Origin: Emiliania huxleyi CCMP1516
Taxonomy: Eukaryota; Haptophyta; Isochrysidales; Noelaerhabdaceae
NCBI RefSeq assembly: GCF_000372725.1
Contig: NW_005200011.1
Span: 73,852 to 137,851, forward strand
Length of the DNA: 64,000 bases
Reading direction: 5' to 3'
The position numbers were made by a program, and so were the translations under genes. Below the pieces are notes generated by a model that saw only the letters and a program-made list of their open reading frames with translations, was not told where the DNA came from and did not search any database. This document shows, piece by piece, positions 1 through 10,380 of this stretch (positions are counted from its first letter, which is position 1; each line of letters starts with the position of its first letter).

Positions 1-35
1 GGGTCGTGCAGCGTGCACACAGCCACACGACGTTG

Positions 36-979
36 TCACGCGACACCCGTGCGCGCATATCGCGTACATCGGATGCTCGTTGCGTGGCTGCGGTGCATTG
101 GCAGCTCGTCCGGCTCGAGTCCAATCGCCTCGAGCTCCTCGCGCACAATCCGGTACATCGCCTGGTTTCCCTCGCCATTGAAGTGAAGTCCGCCCTCCAT
201 GTGTCTCCCGTCCCCTTGAGCTTGCCGTGCACGTCGAGAAGCCGGGCCCCACTCGCCCTGGCCACCTCCTTGACCGCCTCGACCATAGGAGCGATTCGCT
301 CCTCGCCGCGGCCCGACCCATTGGCCTGCATCTTTGTCGCCTTCGTGAAGTAGGTGTAAACCTGCGTGCCATCGCACGGCGGAGGCGTGCATAGTAGCAC
401 AGTTGCACACGGATAGCGATCACGAAGCAGAGCGACGATCTTCCGCAGGTTCAGTCCATACTCCTCCGGCGGCACATGCAAAGGGTCGCTACTCTTGACG
501 TGGTCGTTGGAGCCGAGCATCACAGTGATGGCTTTGGGTGCCTTAGGGAGCGAAAGCAGTCCCGCCTTGAGGTCTGCGAGGATCCACTTTGTAGTGTATC
601 CGCCAAACCCGCGGTTAATGACGTCAAGAGAGCGGGAGATTCCATAGTCTCGCGCGAGTAGCGCCGTCCACCCGGGACCATGCTGCTCGAGGATCGACCC
701 CGGTGGCATGCTGCCCCCGCCAAGCATGCAACCTAGCTCAGCGATCGAGTCACCGATACACAATAGACACGGCTTTTCGCACTCACCAAGCGCGGGAGCT
801 GTGCCGGTGGCAACCGGCGTTGGTTCATGGCCGCCCGATTCGAAGTACCTGCGCAGCCGCTCCTCATCCCAGCCGAAACACTCTGGCGGCGGAGAGATGT
901 CATCGCAATGGTACTCGTCGCACAGCTCGTCGATTAGCTGCTTCTGGAGGGACTGCAGCTTTTCGTACGTCGAGGGCAT
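36..979 (-). CDS. SGNH/GDSL-type esterase, frameshifted
   Basis: Probable small-ester hydrolase of the SGNH (GDSL lipase) superfamily, closest in layout to the IAH1 isoamyl-acetate esterase group. Reading from the ATG at 979, the block I motif IGDSIAELG puts the nucleophile Ser near residue 78. A block II-like NRGFGGYTT and block III MLGSNDH follow. Block V with the catalytic Asp/His neighbourhood, GGLHFNGEGN, is present but in another frame, which ends at a stop at 36-38. A one-base loss in the C run at 212-215 would explain the switch; a sequencing error or a recent null allele are both possible. The N-terminal frame stays open to the left edge of the window. About 75 residues precede the GDS block, more than usual for the family. 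No neighbour suggests a pathway. Confidence 0.75.
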
Positions 980-2861
980 CGCTCATGACCCTGCACCAGA
1001 CCCTGCACCAAGTTGCGTTCGTTCCGGTCCGGCCCACATAGGTTGATAGGAAACAAGCCGAAAGAGTGCCGCGAGTGGAGCGAGAGGCTCGAGGCGCGCG
1101 GCTGTCGGTCAACCCTGCGGCGCATGCGCGCCGCCAAGGCTGCTCGACAGGCGACTGGCATTGTGGCGACGCGGTCGCCGTTACTCCAACTTTGCTTTGC
1201 CGATCAAAAGCGCCCGTCCTTTGCTTTTTAGCCGCTGAAATTTAGCTTGCTGGTTTTCTTATAGGCGTCTGCGACTTCCAAGCTGCGTATTCTTGTATTA
1301 TCGTCGAGTAGTACAAGTACTCTCTGCGTGGGGGCGGTACGTATTCTCGTAACATGTGCGTATTCTCGTATCACTGGCTCCGAGTAGAAAAAGAAAGAAA
1401 ACAGCGTCGAGTGTTTACTAGCTCCGAGTAGAGGGGGCGTTCTGCTGCTAGGGGAAACCTGGAGCGCGGAGCTAACCCTCGGAGACCCGTGTTTACTTTA
1501 AGGCCCTTGCCCTGCGAACGCGCACCCCCGGGGCTAGGGCTCTCTAGCCCGTAACCCGATACCGATCATCCGGCCCGCTGGATGCGCTTCTCAGCTCACC
1601 GGCCCTGGATGTGAGGTTGCCGACTGCACTCCAAGTGCTCCAAGTTTTACGACAAAACTCCCTCGCACGACAAGAATTTTACAACCGAATTCTTGGAGGT
1701 ACCTCCTAAAGCCCTGAAACATCAAATGTGCCGTGCCTAGACCGCTAACTCGAGCGAGCCCAGGCAGCGCCGGGACGCTCCTTCCTTCCTCTCCACCGTG
1801 ATTGATGCTCCTCGCTATCAGTCGTCTCGCATTGCCGGTACGCGGGCCTGGCTGCTCTCTCTCTCCCCCCCCCTGCCCATCGAGACTGAGCGCCCGGTGA
1901 GCACGGGCTGCGGCGCGACCCTTGCCGTCCCCGCGCACGCAGGTCACCATGGCTGCATCAGAGCTGCTTTGTCGTGCGCACTCGAGCAGCGCGCAACGGT
2001 CGCGCCCACCTGTCACCTCGCCTCGCCGGCTGCATCCCGCTCGCGGAGGTCGCCACCATCCCTGGGTCACCGCCACTGCTGTCCCTGCCGCCGCTGTCGC
2101 CTTCGATCCGGTTCGTTCCCGCCGCCCGGCCTGATCCGCGGCGTGCAACGCCCCCCACGCACAAACACGGGCACACACCTCGGCATCGCCGACCCCCCAG
2201 CCCCCTGCCGCCGCCGCCGCCGTCCCTGCCGCCCCCGCTTCCGCCCACTTTCTTTACTGCCGACCAAGCTTGAGGCAGCAAAGGCACGCAGACAGAACTC
2301 TGAGAACGTCGCCATCGTGTAGCAGGCAGGCCCGGCTAGCCGCGTGTTGGGGAGTAGTGTTTGTTGTGTGTGGTGTACTCTCTCTCCACTCAGTGTATAT
2401 AGTGAATGAGCAGCGCACGATAAAAAACAACTGCTGAAAAGCCTCCACAAGCCCTGGGAGCCCTCCCCCTACTGTTTTACAAAAAAGCTCCCTCGTACGA
2501 CACTGGCCACGGGACTGGCACGAAAGGAAACAAGAAAGACCGGATCCAAGTGTCGGATTCTACTCCAAAAGTGCATACGCGACGTCAAGTCCGCTTTTCT
2601 CCCACCGCGTACCCGGGTAGTGTAGTCTGTAGATCTACGGCTTTACCGAGTACCGTCTGGGCGACCGTCCGCCTCCTGGCCTTGCACCTTGCAGCAATCA
2701 ATCTAACTGCTCCCATATGTCTTACCTCCGCTCACGCCCCATCGTCTGACTGAGGACCTCCACAAACTCTCTTTGCTTGTCGGATAGACGACACGCACCT
2801 CTCTCCCCAGAGCACCGGACGGGAAGCGGAACCAACCCGCATCACAACCAGTTCTCATGAG
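980..2861. other. Gene-poor stretch
   Basis: I see no supportable gene. ORFs here are GC-rich low-complexity frames without family motifs. The stretch holds the dispersed repeat at 1524-1641, a CCG-rich tract near 2195-2245, and a short motif around 1640-1690 (ACGACAAAACTCCCTCGCAC) that recurs imperfectly near 2475 and in reverse near 10240. Confidence 0.5.
1524..1641 (+). repeat. Dispersed repeat, copy 1 (second copy at 31166-31291)
   Basis: About 120 bp matching 31166-31291 in the same orientation. Shared landmarks are GGCTAGGGCTCTCT, CCGATCATCCGGCCCGCTGG, GGCCCTGGATGTGAGGTTG and CACTCCAAGTGCTCCAAG. The second copy has a short insertion near its 3' end. No coding capacity is seen. Confidence 0.8.
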
Positions 2862-4427
2862 TCACATTTCCTCTCTCGACTCAACGCTGCCTCGGCTACT
2901 CGGTTGAACTCTCAGGGGCTGACAGCTAACGCGTTGCCATCTTCGATCCTGCTCCGCGGTCGTTCGTGTCCGATGCAACAGCGCGGCGGCCGCAGCGCTA
3001 GCCGTGAGCAGGGCAAGGCCCGTCGCCACTGCTATGGAGGGCGCGAGCGGCTGGATGTGCGACAGCAGCCCGGGCGGCGGAGGCGACGGCGACGGTGGAC
3101 GTGGCGGTGGCGGCAAAGGCGGTGGTGGCGGCGGCGGAAGTGGCGGCAACGGTGGTCCCGGTGGGGATGGCGGTGGCACAAGGCAGTTGAGGTAGCTCTT
3201 GGATGAGTCGCACCCGCACAAGCGCTCCTCGACAACGGCGTCGTCGATAAAGGCCGGGGCATAGCGCTTCGCGGGCACGCCGGCTCGCAGCTCGACGTGA
3301 GAGGGCGGGCACGCTTCCTCCCAACGACTGCGTCCCGAGGGCAGATCCGCGCCGCGGCAGTCCATCAGCTCGAACGAAAAGCCGCCGAAGGACCGCGTGA
3401 GCTGTATCGTATCGTACCCGTTCGCGCGCGCTTCCCAGCAGCTCGGGTACTCATCCTGTGGTGGAGGGCCGCGGTGCACGAGTGTCCGTCCCGTGTTGAG
3501 CCATACTCCGCTCCCCATTGCAAGCCAGAACCACACCTGCCCAACGGCGCTGACATCCCGGTCGCCCCACTTGTTGACGATTCGAGAGATGCGAAACACC
3601 TCCACCCATGTGTGACTGGGCACGCCGTCGTCATAGTGCCGCGCGTTGTAGCCCCGACCGACGCCAAAGTGGCCGCCGGTGACGCCCGACGAGTTGTGGT
3701 TGGGGTCAAAGGAGCGCCTGTGCACCATGAAGCCCGGAAAGAGGAGCTTCGCGGGATCCAATAGCTGCTGGGACATGCGAAAGACGTCGCACGGCCCGGA
3801 TGCGGCGGACCGCAGCGCCCGCTGGAGCGCCATTTCGGATCCGAGTACCTCGCGCTGCGCCGAAGGCAGCTCACCCCATGGCACCCCTTCCGGGTACCGT
3901 TCAAGCAGCCGCGCCGCGATCGCCACGTCTCGGCACTCTTTAGGCGCCTTGTGGGAAGGCCACATCTGCAGGCCGAGCTTCGCATCAAACAGCGACGCGT
4001 ACAGGGGCGCCTGCGTGTGACAAGCATCGTAGTACACTCCGCTGGCAGCATTCTCGCTAGTCCAGCCGGCGACGCACTGCCAGGTGGCAGCAAAGCCGGC
4101 GCGCCCGGGCACGCTGTCCCAAAAAAAGTTGAGCTGCTCGAGGGCGATGCTTTCCGGCGGGATACTCTGCCCGTAGACGCTCATGAGGTAGCCGCACACC
4201 TCTGGTGCAGCACACGTCCCACCCGCCTGCGTCTGCTGCAGCCAGGCGATCTGGTCTTCCTCAGCGCGCCGGAACTCGGAGCACCAATCGCCGCGGTTGC
4301 CCTTGCCAATGAACTCGGAGCAGCTGCCGTCCACTCCACCCACCCAGCTGAAGCCGTGCGGATCGAGGCGCATGCCTCCAGGTTTCCGCGATGGCGCGCG
4401 GAAGCGCCCGTCGATGCCCGCCGACAA
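2862..4427 (-). CDS. One-pass membrane protein with proline-rich stalk
   Basis: Single-exon frame of 521 codons, not assigned to a family. A roughly 410-residue Cys- and Trp-containing ectodomain-like part is followed by a Pro-rich stalk (about residues 417-453, PPPPPPPLPPPP). One hydrophobic helix (about 464-484, AVATGLALLTASAAAAALL) and a 37-residue basic tail follow, so a type I cell-surface protein is inferred. The N-terminus from the ATG at 4427 (MSAGIDGRFRAPSRKPGG) is not a convincing signal peptide, so a 5' exon carrying the leader is probably missing from this model. Coherent non-repetitive composition through the ectodomain argues for a real gene; the function is unknown. Confidence 0.7.
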   Translation of the reverse strand: MSAGIDGRFRAPSRKPGGMRLDPHGFSWVGGVDGSCSEFIGKGNRGDWCSEFRRAEEDQIAWLQQTQAGGTCAAPEVCGYLMSVYGQSIPPESIALEQLNFFWDSVPGRAGFAATWQCVAGWTSENAASGVYYDACHTQAPLYASLFDAKLGLQMWPSHKAPKECRDVAIAARLLERYPEGVPWGELPSAQREVLGSEMALQRALRSAASGPCDVFRMSQQLLDPAKLLFPGFMVHRRSFDPNHNSSGVTGGHFGVGRGYNARHYDDGVPSHTWVEVFRISRIVNKWGDRDVSAVGQVWFWLAMGSGVWLNTGRTLVHRGPPPQDEYPSCWEARANGYDTIQLTRSFGGFSFELMDCRGADLPSGRSRWEEACPPSHVELRAGVPAKRYAPAFIDDAVVEERLCGCDSSKSYLNCLVPPPSPPGPPLPPLPPPPPPPLPPPPRPPSPSPPPPGLLSHIQPLAPSIAVATGLALLTASAAAAALLHRTRTTAEQDRRWQRVSCQPLRVQPSSRGSVESREEM

Positions 4428-5100
4428 GCCAAGTCCTTTGGTTGTCTCAGACTTCTACCAACAGTTGTACAGATATGGACATGCACGCGAACGCGTGCGG
4501 GTCTCAGCTGACCGATTCAATTTATTTGCTCTGCTGGTGCTACTTCTCGCTCGTGCGTCCTTCGTTGGAAGTTGTGCTCGCGGCCTTCACCTATACGAAC
4601 GAGCTCGAACGTATGCCACGTCGCCCCGCCGACTTCTTTCTTTTTGTTTCTATATTACTCATCGCCGCGAATGGTTGGGCAGGTTACTCAGGACACGATC
4701 CCGGCGTGAACACAACTAAGTACTAACTGACGATCTGCTCCTAGGTAGGTAGGTAGGTAGGAAGGTGAAGAACAGTCAGGCTCGGACTGGACACCAACGC
4801 GGCGTATGGGTGGACGCGAGACAGATGATGACGACACGCTGCTCCTGACAGTGGCATGCACCGCGCTGCGGCGCGTGCCACTGTCTTTGTTTTTGAAGTT
4901 AAAAGTCGAATCAGAGCGGTGTCGGCGTTGTCCTGAGTTTTCTCCGCCGGACCGCGCCCGTCTGGTCCGCCTCCGGGAAGCACCTCATAATGATTAATGT
5001 GCAGCACATCACAAGCTGCTGTACGGCCCGCCTCCCCTGGCTTAGCTAGACTGAGAGATATTGTGCACATGGTTGCTTGGTCCCTAAAATGCCTAAACAG
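4428..5100. other. Intergenic, with a short TAGG tract
   Basis: No gene seen. A TAGG microsatellite (five units) lies at about 4742-4761. Confidence 0.5.
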
Positions 5101-5551
5101 TACGGGGTGTGGACCGTGAGTTGCACAGGGGTTGTGCGCCGGGCCCTTCCTGCTCGGCTCCAGCCAGTAGACAAGTCTTGTCATCAACAGAGTAGACGGA
5201 TCTGACCTCGGGGCCGATGTGACCAAGCGCTGGTAGCGTGGTTTAACCTCACACCCATGGTCTCACAGTGTGCCGGCAGTCGCCGAGCAGTGTCGCTCAC
5301 ACAAGCCGCAGCACAAGTGACTGAGGGCCAGTGAGGGCGAGCCCATCGCTGTCACAGCTGTGGCAGCCGCACAGTAGACTGTGTCAACTGTGCAGAGCGT
5401 GTGAGCAGCAGAGGAGCTGCTCTCCAGGCTTCAGGCGCAAAGAGCTGCATGCCACCGCGAAGGCGCTGTCGAGGTTCGCCGAGCGCGGCGCAGTCGGGGG
5501 GGAAGCCGCCACCGACGAGCGCGTTGGAGTATTCACTCCGGACAAAGACGG
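5101..5551 (+). repeat. Dispersed 450-bp repeat, copy 1
   Basis: Direct repeat of 26060-26506 with high identity, starting TACGGGGTGTGGACC and ending near TCACTCCGGACAAAGACG. Small ORFs in the two copies share peptide stretches, but indels of one and two bases break every frame between copies. I therefore treat it as a non-coding or decayed mobile sequence. No terminal inverted repeat or LTR is obvious. Confidence 0.85.
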
Positions 5552-6524
5552 GCACACAGCGGACGGTGCGGGGCGTGTGCCCGTCATAGTGGCGAGGCGC
5601 GGAACCGTCTGTGACGAGGTGGGTCGCGTCCCCCGATTTCCGTCAACTCACGGCTGAGCCTTGGTCTGTTTCCCGGTCTGAGAGACAGCCTGACAGCAAC
5701 CCCCGGACACGCGGACAGCGCCTGACAGCGCCCGACAGCCTGACAGCGCTGACAGCACTTTCTCCGACAGCCTGACAGCACGTATCTGATTGCCTCCTGA
5801 CAGCAGAGTCTGACATCAGAGGTGCTCCGTTGCTGTCAGGCCCTGACGTGACAGCCCGACAGCTGCCCGACAGCCCGACAGCACACAGTGGCCTGACAGC
5901 AGCGCTGACAGCCCGACACAGCCCGACCAGCCCGACAGCAGCACAGACCGTACACAGGCCGTGCAGCCTCTTTCTTGTGCCCCATGAGTGTATAACACAC
6001 GTGTCCTACCCACATATACAACTCTGACACGTGACACGTCACGCCTCCCAGAGCTCGTCCTGGACCTGCACCTGGTCACCTGGTGTCCGTCACGGCCATC
6101 CTTCCGGCCTCCGGAGGGCCCACCCGGGGCCGCGGGCGCGGCGCGCGCGGTGCGGCGGAGTCACAAATCCGATCGACGGCAGAGCGCACCGGGACGCGGT
6201 CGGGCGATCTATCACACTTCAGGTCCACCTCTATAGCGTCCAGGGTGGGGCGTGTGTATTTTGCTCATCCCTCATCCGGGGCTATCAGTGCGGCTAGGCC
6301 TATATATCAACAGGCGCCTCTACGGCGCCGTGGTCACGGGAGGTGTTATTCACACCTGCAACCATTCGTGCAGCACATCGACTAGTAGTACGGCGGTACT
6401 TTGCCGTGTACATCGCATGTGCATGTAGAGTTCGCTGGCCGGGGCTGGTCTCCTGGTGAGTGTTCGCTATATGTGTGAGCGCGAGCTGTCTCGCTCCACA
6501 CGCCGGCGCGCTTCTATCTCCAAT
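5552..6524. other. Gene-poor stretch
   Basis: No gene seen. It contains the TGACAGC array at 5680-5945 and otherwise GC-rich unique sequence up to the 3' end of the oxidoreductase gene at 6525. Confidence 0.5.
5680..5945 (+). repeat. Degenerate TGACAGC / CCGACAGC array
   Basis: Roughly two dozen copies of TGACAGC or CCGACAGC spaced by 0-10 bases. Spacing is irregular and there are no unique spacers, so it is a decayed minisatellite and not a CRISPR array. Confidence 0.8.
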
Positions 6525-8002
6525 TCACTCTGTGGCTCCCTCCCGCCTCGCCCGCCAGCCCCACGTCCGCAGGTCCCACCACCTGCCCCGCGCCTCCCGC
6601 TTGCCGCCGCCCGCCCGGACGACGGAGCTGCGCAGCTGGTCCACGATCCGCTGCGTGGTGACGCTCTCCGCGTGCGTCCACTCCTCGGCCTCGAGCCTGC
6701 CCTCGCGCAGCGCCCGGTTGACCGCGGCCGCCTCGTACACAAAGCCTTGCGAGCCGGGGTAGTTGAAGGGGAGCGCGCCTGTCGACAGCTCCGCCCGTCA
6801 CGAGACGCCGCTCGTAGCCCTGCCGAGCCGGGGCAGCGCAAAGGGCGCGTCGCGCCCGCGGGGACGGGCGGTAGTGCGAACTCGAGCGTCTCATCGGTCG
6901 ACGCTTCTCGTCCTTCCGCGATGGAGAGAGTGAGCCTGCTCGGCGTGTGCGCAGGCCGGTGCAGCCGCAGCGTCCCTTTCTTGCCGGTGTAGACGACCTC
7001 CTCGGGCGTCGAAGCGTCGAGCGTGCAGAGCACGGTGGCGGACAGGGCGGGACGGTCGCCGAACCCGCTCAGCCCGGCCGCCACCGACCAGTCCACCCGC
7101 CCGCCGCCCGCCGCCGGCCTGGTGCTGCCCGTCGCGACGACGCTCGCGGGCGGCGTAGCGCCCGCCGCAAGCAGCACGTGAGCCACCTGCCATTGCAGGG
7201 CGACGCTCAGCAGCGCGGAGCGCACTTCCCCAGCGCCAGCGGCGGGTGCTCGCCGGGTACATCGCCACGTCCATGCCCACACCGCCCGAGACCGGGTCCA
7301 CCGTCCGCCCGTGCTCGCCGTCCGGGTCAGCTGGCCTAACGTCGCGCACACCTGCTCTCTCAGACGCTGCAGCCGCGCTCCGGCCGGCTGCACCGCCGCC
7401 GCGACACCAGCCAAAGTCAGCGCTCACCGCGACAACCTCGCCGATGGCGCCCGCCTACAGCAGCCCAGTCCAGCCCTCACCGGCCCTGTGTGCGCGCCCC
7501 GTCTCGCCGATGCCGCCCTCTCCTCCAGCAGCTCACGCGCCTTGACCACTGCCGGGAAGAAGCGGGTCCACATGCCTTCGAGCAGGAAGAGGCCGCGCGA
7601 CTTGGCCAAGGCGACCAGTTCGGCCGCCTCCTCTCCGTTCATCGCCAGCGGCTTCTCGACGAGCACCGGCTTGCCCGCGGCCAGCGCGATCCGCGCGCAG
7701 TCTGCATGTGTTTGGGCGACTGTGCCCACGTACACCACGTCCACATCCGGGTCGTTTGCGAGCGCCTCGTACCCCGCGTGCGCCTTGGGAACGCCGAGCG
7801 ACGTCGCGAAGGCCTGCGCCGCCTCGAGCGACCGCGCTCCGACGGCGATGACCTTTGCCTCATCTGCAGGCAGCGCCTTCAGCGCGCCAACAAAGTCAGA
7901 AGAGATGAGGCCGGAGCCCATGATGCCCCAGCGGATGGGACGCCCCGCTGCGCACGCCGCGTCGTCGTTGCTCGCGGCGACGAGGAGGAGTGAGAGCAAC
8001 AT
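6525..8002 (-). CDS. Gfo/Idh/MocA oxidoreductase, dihydrodiol dehydrogenase-like
   Basis: NAD(P)-dependent oxidoreductase of the Gfo/Idh/MocA family, most like trans-1,2-dihydrobenzenediol dehydrogenase. From the ATG at 8002, a hydrophobic leader (MLLSLLLVAASNDDAACA) precedes the Rossmann fold (RWGIMGSGLISSDF). The family signature EKPLAMNGEEA and the substrate-side EGMWTRFFPA follow. The C-terminal domain is recovered in pieces: VSGGVGMDVAMYP (near 7260), TPEEVVYTGKKGTLRL (near 7000) and RIVDQLRSSV before the stop at 6525. These pieces lie in three frames, so introns or frameshifts sit near 7500-7430, 7250 and 6860-6790; I could not fix the boundaries. Secretory or plastid targeting is inferred only from the leader. 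A CA microsatellite (8001-8024) lies just upstream. Confidence 0.8.
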
Positions 8003-8638
8003 ACACACACACACACACACACGTGTGTGACCTAGACTATAGTCGAGCGCGGCGGAGAGGTGTTTCGACACGAAATGTTTCGCCTTGTCTGTCGTACAGC
8101 GGGACCAGACCGTTTTGAGTAACCGGCGATCGCCGGTGGGACCTCTTTCCACCCAAGAAGCCCGTTTGGAGGGATGGGCGGCAGTGTGCGGGCGGTGAGT
8201 GCTAGTCCTCTCATCAATTTTAGAACGAAACGCCCCTCCCTCCCTTCTTCCCTCTACTAGCTGAGGGGCTCGCTAAACGCTCGCCGAGCTCCATGCTGTG
8301 CAACACCACCTCCTCACTAATCGTCAGGGGCGCGGAGAGCGCAGTGCACTACGGTGAGGCTGCGCAGCGGGGGCTCGCCCCCTGCACCGCGCTCAGCGGC
8401 GTAGGGGAGAGGGCGGTCGGTGGCGGCGGCGGCGAGGCGCGAGGCGGTGGCGGCGGTGGTGCGGGCGGCGGGATGACAGGGGAGGCGGCGGGATTGACAG
8501 GGGAGGCGGCGGCCACGAGCGGAGCGGCGCGAGAAGGGGGGGGGGCGGCGGCGAGGCGCCGGTGAGCGAGGCGCCCGCGCCATCAGAGGGACGCGCCGCT
8601 GCGAGATGGAGGGCGGCGGTGACGGAGGCGAGGCGCGA

Positions 8639-8670
<32 letters not shown>

Positions 8671-9403
8671 GTCTCGGTGAGCGGCGGCGGGAGGAGGAGC
8701 AGCGGCGGTGGGAGGAGGAGCAGCGGCGGCGCTCGCTCGCTGTTGACGGGAGCGCTTTTGAGCCTGGGATCCCATGCCACTGCGACCGGCGTGCCCGGGA
8801 ACGGAGATCGCGCGCGCGCCGCCACTCACGACGCGCGCGCGATCTTCGCGGAGTCGGGTCCCCAGAGGGAAGCGGTCTTCTCGGCCGACGTCCAGCGGCG
8901 CGCAAGGAAGCAGGCGCAGCGGAGGCGGCCTAGCACCGGCTCGGCGCCGGGCGGTTGCGCTGCCCGCGAGCCGCGTCCTGAGCCTCGGCAGCGCGCTGCG
9001 CGGCGCGGCGCTCGCGCTGCTTCTGTGCCGAGAGCGGCATGATGACCACAGCTGAAGCTCCAGACTCCTCGGGTCCGCGAATTCCGCACGTCACGATTTG
9101 CGTTGCGGGGAAATTGGCGTAAGCGTCTGAAAGCAGTCTTGGGTGGTCCCGTGCGGGAAACGTCGCAAATCTAAGAAACCACTGCAGCGCAGGCGCGGCC
9201 CCGAGAAAAGGCCAGACACGAGTGTGGAAACGGGAGCCTCAGCCCAAAATTTCTGCCTGCGGCGCGCGCATTTGTCACTATCCAAGTCTGCGGTGTTCTG
9301 AGTGGAGTGCGAGTGGATGGAGGTGTGTGTGCGTCTCCCGTCATCCAGAGAGAGAGCCGACTCGGCGGCAGACTCTGAATAAAAATCTCTCTCAGACTCT
9401 GGC
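8003..9403. other. Gene-poor, low-complexity GC-rich stretch
   Basis: Mostly GGC/GGA-type low complexity between 8390 and 8760. A 36-codon minus-strand ORF starting at 9040 (MPLSAQKQRERRAAQRAA) could be the first exon of an unrecognised gene, but I found no continuation. Long ORFs on both strands look like composition artefacts. Confidence 0.4.
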
Positions 9404-9871
9404 AGGTTGGGCTCAACGAGGTTTTCCGGAAAACAAAAAGGAAAACAGAGGGTCCCCAGCACTTTGCGTTTCCGAAAATTTCCAGGGAAAACAGAGGGTG
9501 TTTGGTGCTCCATTCTGGAAACTCGCGAGTTTCCCTGAGTCTGAGAGCTGGTCTGGGGCAAAATCTGAGGCAAAATTGAGGAAATCGACAAAATACCCAG
9601 GCGGTCGCAGGGTAATTTCCAGGTATACACGGGTTCTCCGCGAACTTCCCGGCATTTTGCCGATTTGGCCTAAAATTTGGCTGATTTTGGTATAAATCTC
9701 TCTCTCTGATTTTGGGCCCAAACCAGCCTCAGACTCGGCTCAGAGCCAAAAATTTGACGATTTCCACGGAGTTTTCCCGGGAAAATAGAGAGGAAAAGAG
9801 AGGGTGCTGTAGAGAAAAAAGGAAAGGAAAACAGACGGGGTGCGAGAGGCAAACCTCGTTGAGCCCAACCT
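9404..9871. mobile_element. Short TIR element (MITE-like), uninterrupted copy
   Basis: A 468-bp segment bounded by perfect 21-bp terminal inverted repeats: AGGTTGGGCTCAACGAGG... from 9404 and its reverse complement ending at 9871. The interior is AT-richer than its surroundings and has no convincing ORF. A second, interrupted copy occupies 35888-38720. I see no clear target-site duplication. A non-autonomous DNA transposon is the simplest reading; the class is unassigned. Confidence 0.7.
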
Positions 9872-10380
9872 CGCGGACCGCAGCTTACCTCTTACTTACC
9901 TAAAAATCCTTCGGGCCGGCTCTGGCTCTCTAGGTGTGAGTGTTAGAGTTGTTTGGCTTGAGTGCCGGCCGGAGCTAAGAAACCACGGCGTCAGGTGGGT
10001 GAGGGCTGTGGAAAGGCTTAGAAAAAAGAAAGAAAGAAAACGGACAACCCAAGGGAGGGAGGGATGGGAGGAGGAGGACGGCACGCCGCCACCACACAGG
10101 GATTTTAAGGAGAGGGGTGTGGTGCGCTAGCCGTCGCCCACCCTTGGGCGTCCGCCTCTTCCTATCTCTCAAAGGCTTAGAAACGGCAGCGTGCCGACCT
10201 CCTGTTTTCTTAGTGCGCGCCAGTCCCGTGCCCAGTGTTGTGCGAGGGAGTTTTGTTGTAAAATTCTTAAGGCAATAAGAGGGCTCCCGCGGCGATCAAC
10301 ACCGCAACTCCTTTTCTAAATTTCACCACGCTTCTTACGCGCGACGACGCTACAGCCTCCATCCACCAAACCTCACACTT
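9872..10380. other. Intergenic
   Basis: No gene or structured element seen. A short motif near 10235-10270 is the reverse complement of one near 1645-1685. Confidence 0.4.

Noticed and set aside
5331..5657. Similar small ORFs in the two 450-bp repeat copies
   Set aside because: Peptide similarity is lost after 1-2 base indels between copies, so no conserved reading frame.
5680..5945. CRISPR-like array
   Set aside because: No unique spacers of constant length; a eukaryotic minisatellite.
9091..9695. ORFs on both strands of the TIR element
   Set aside because: They do not persist in the second copy and show no transposase motif.
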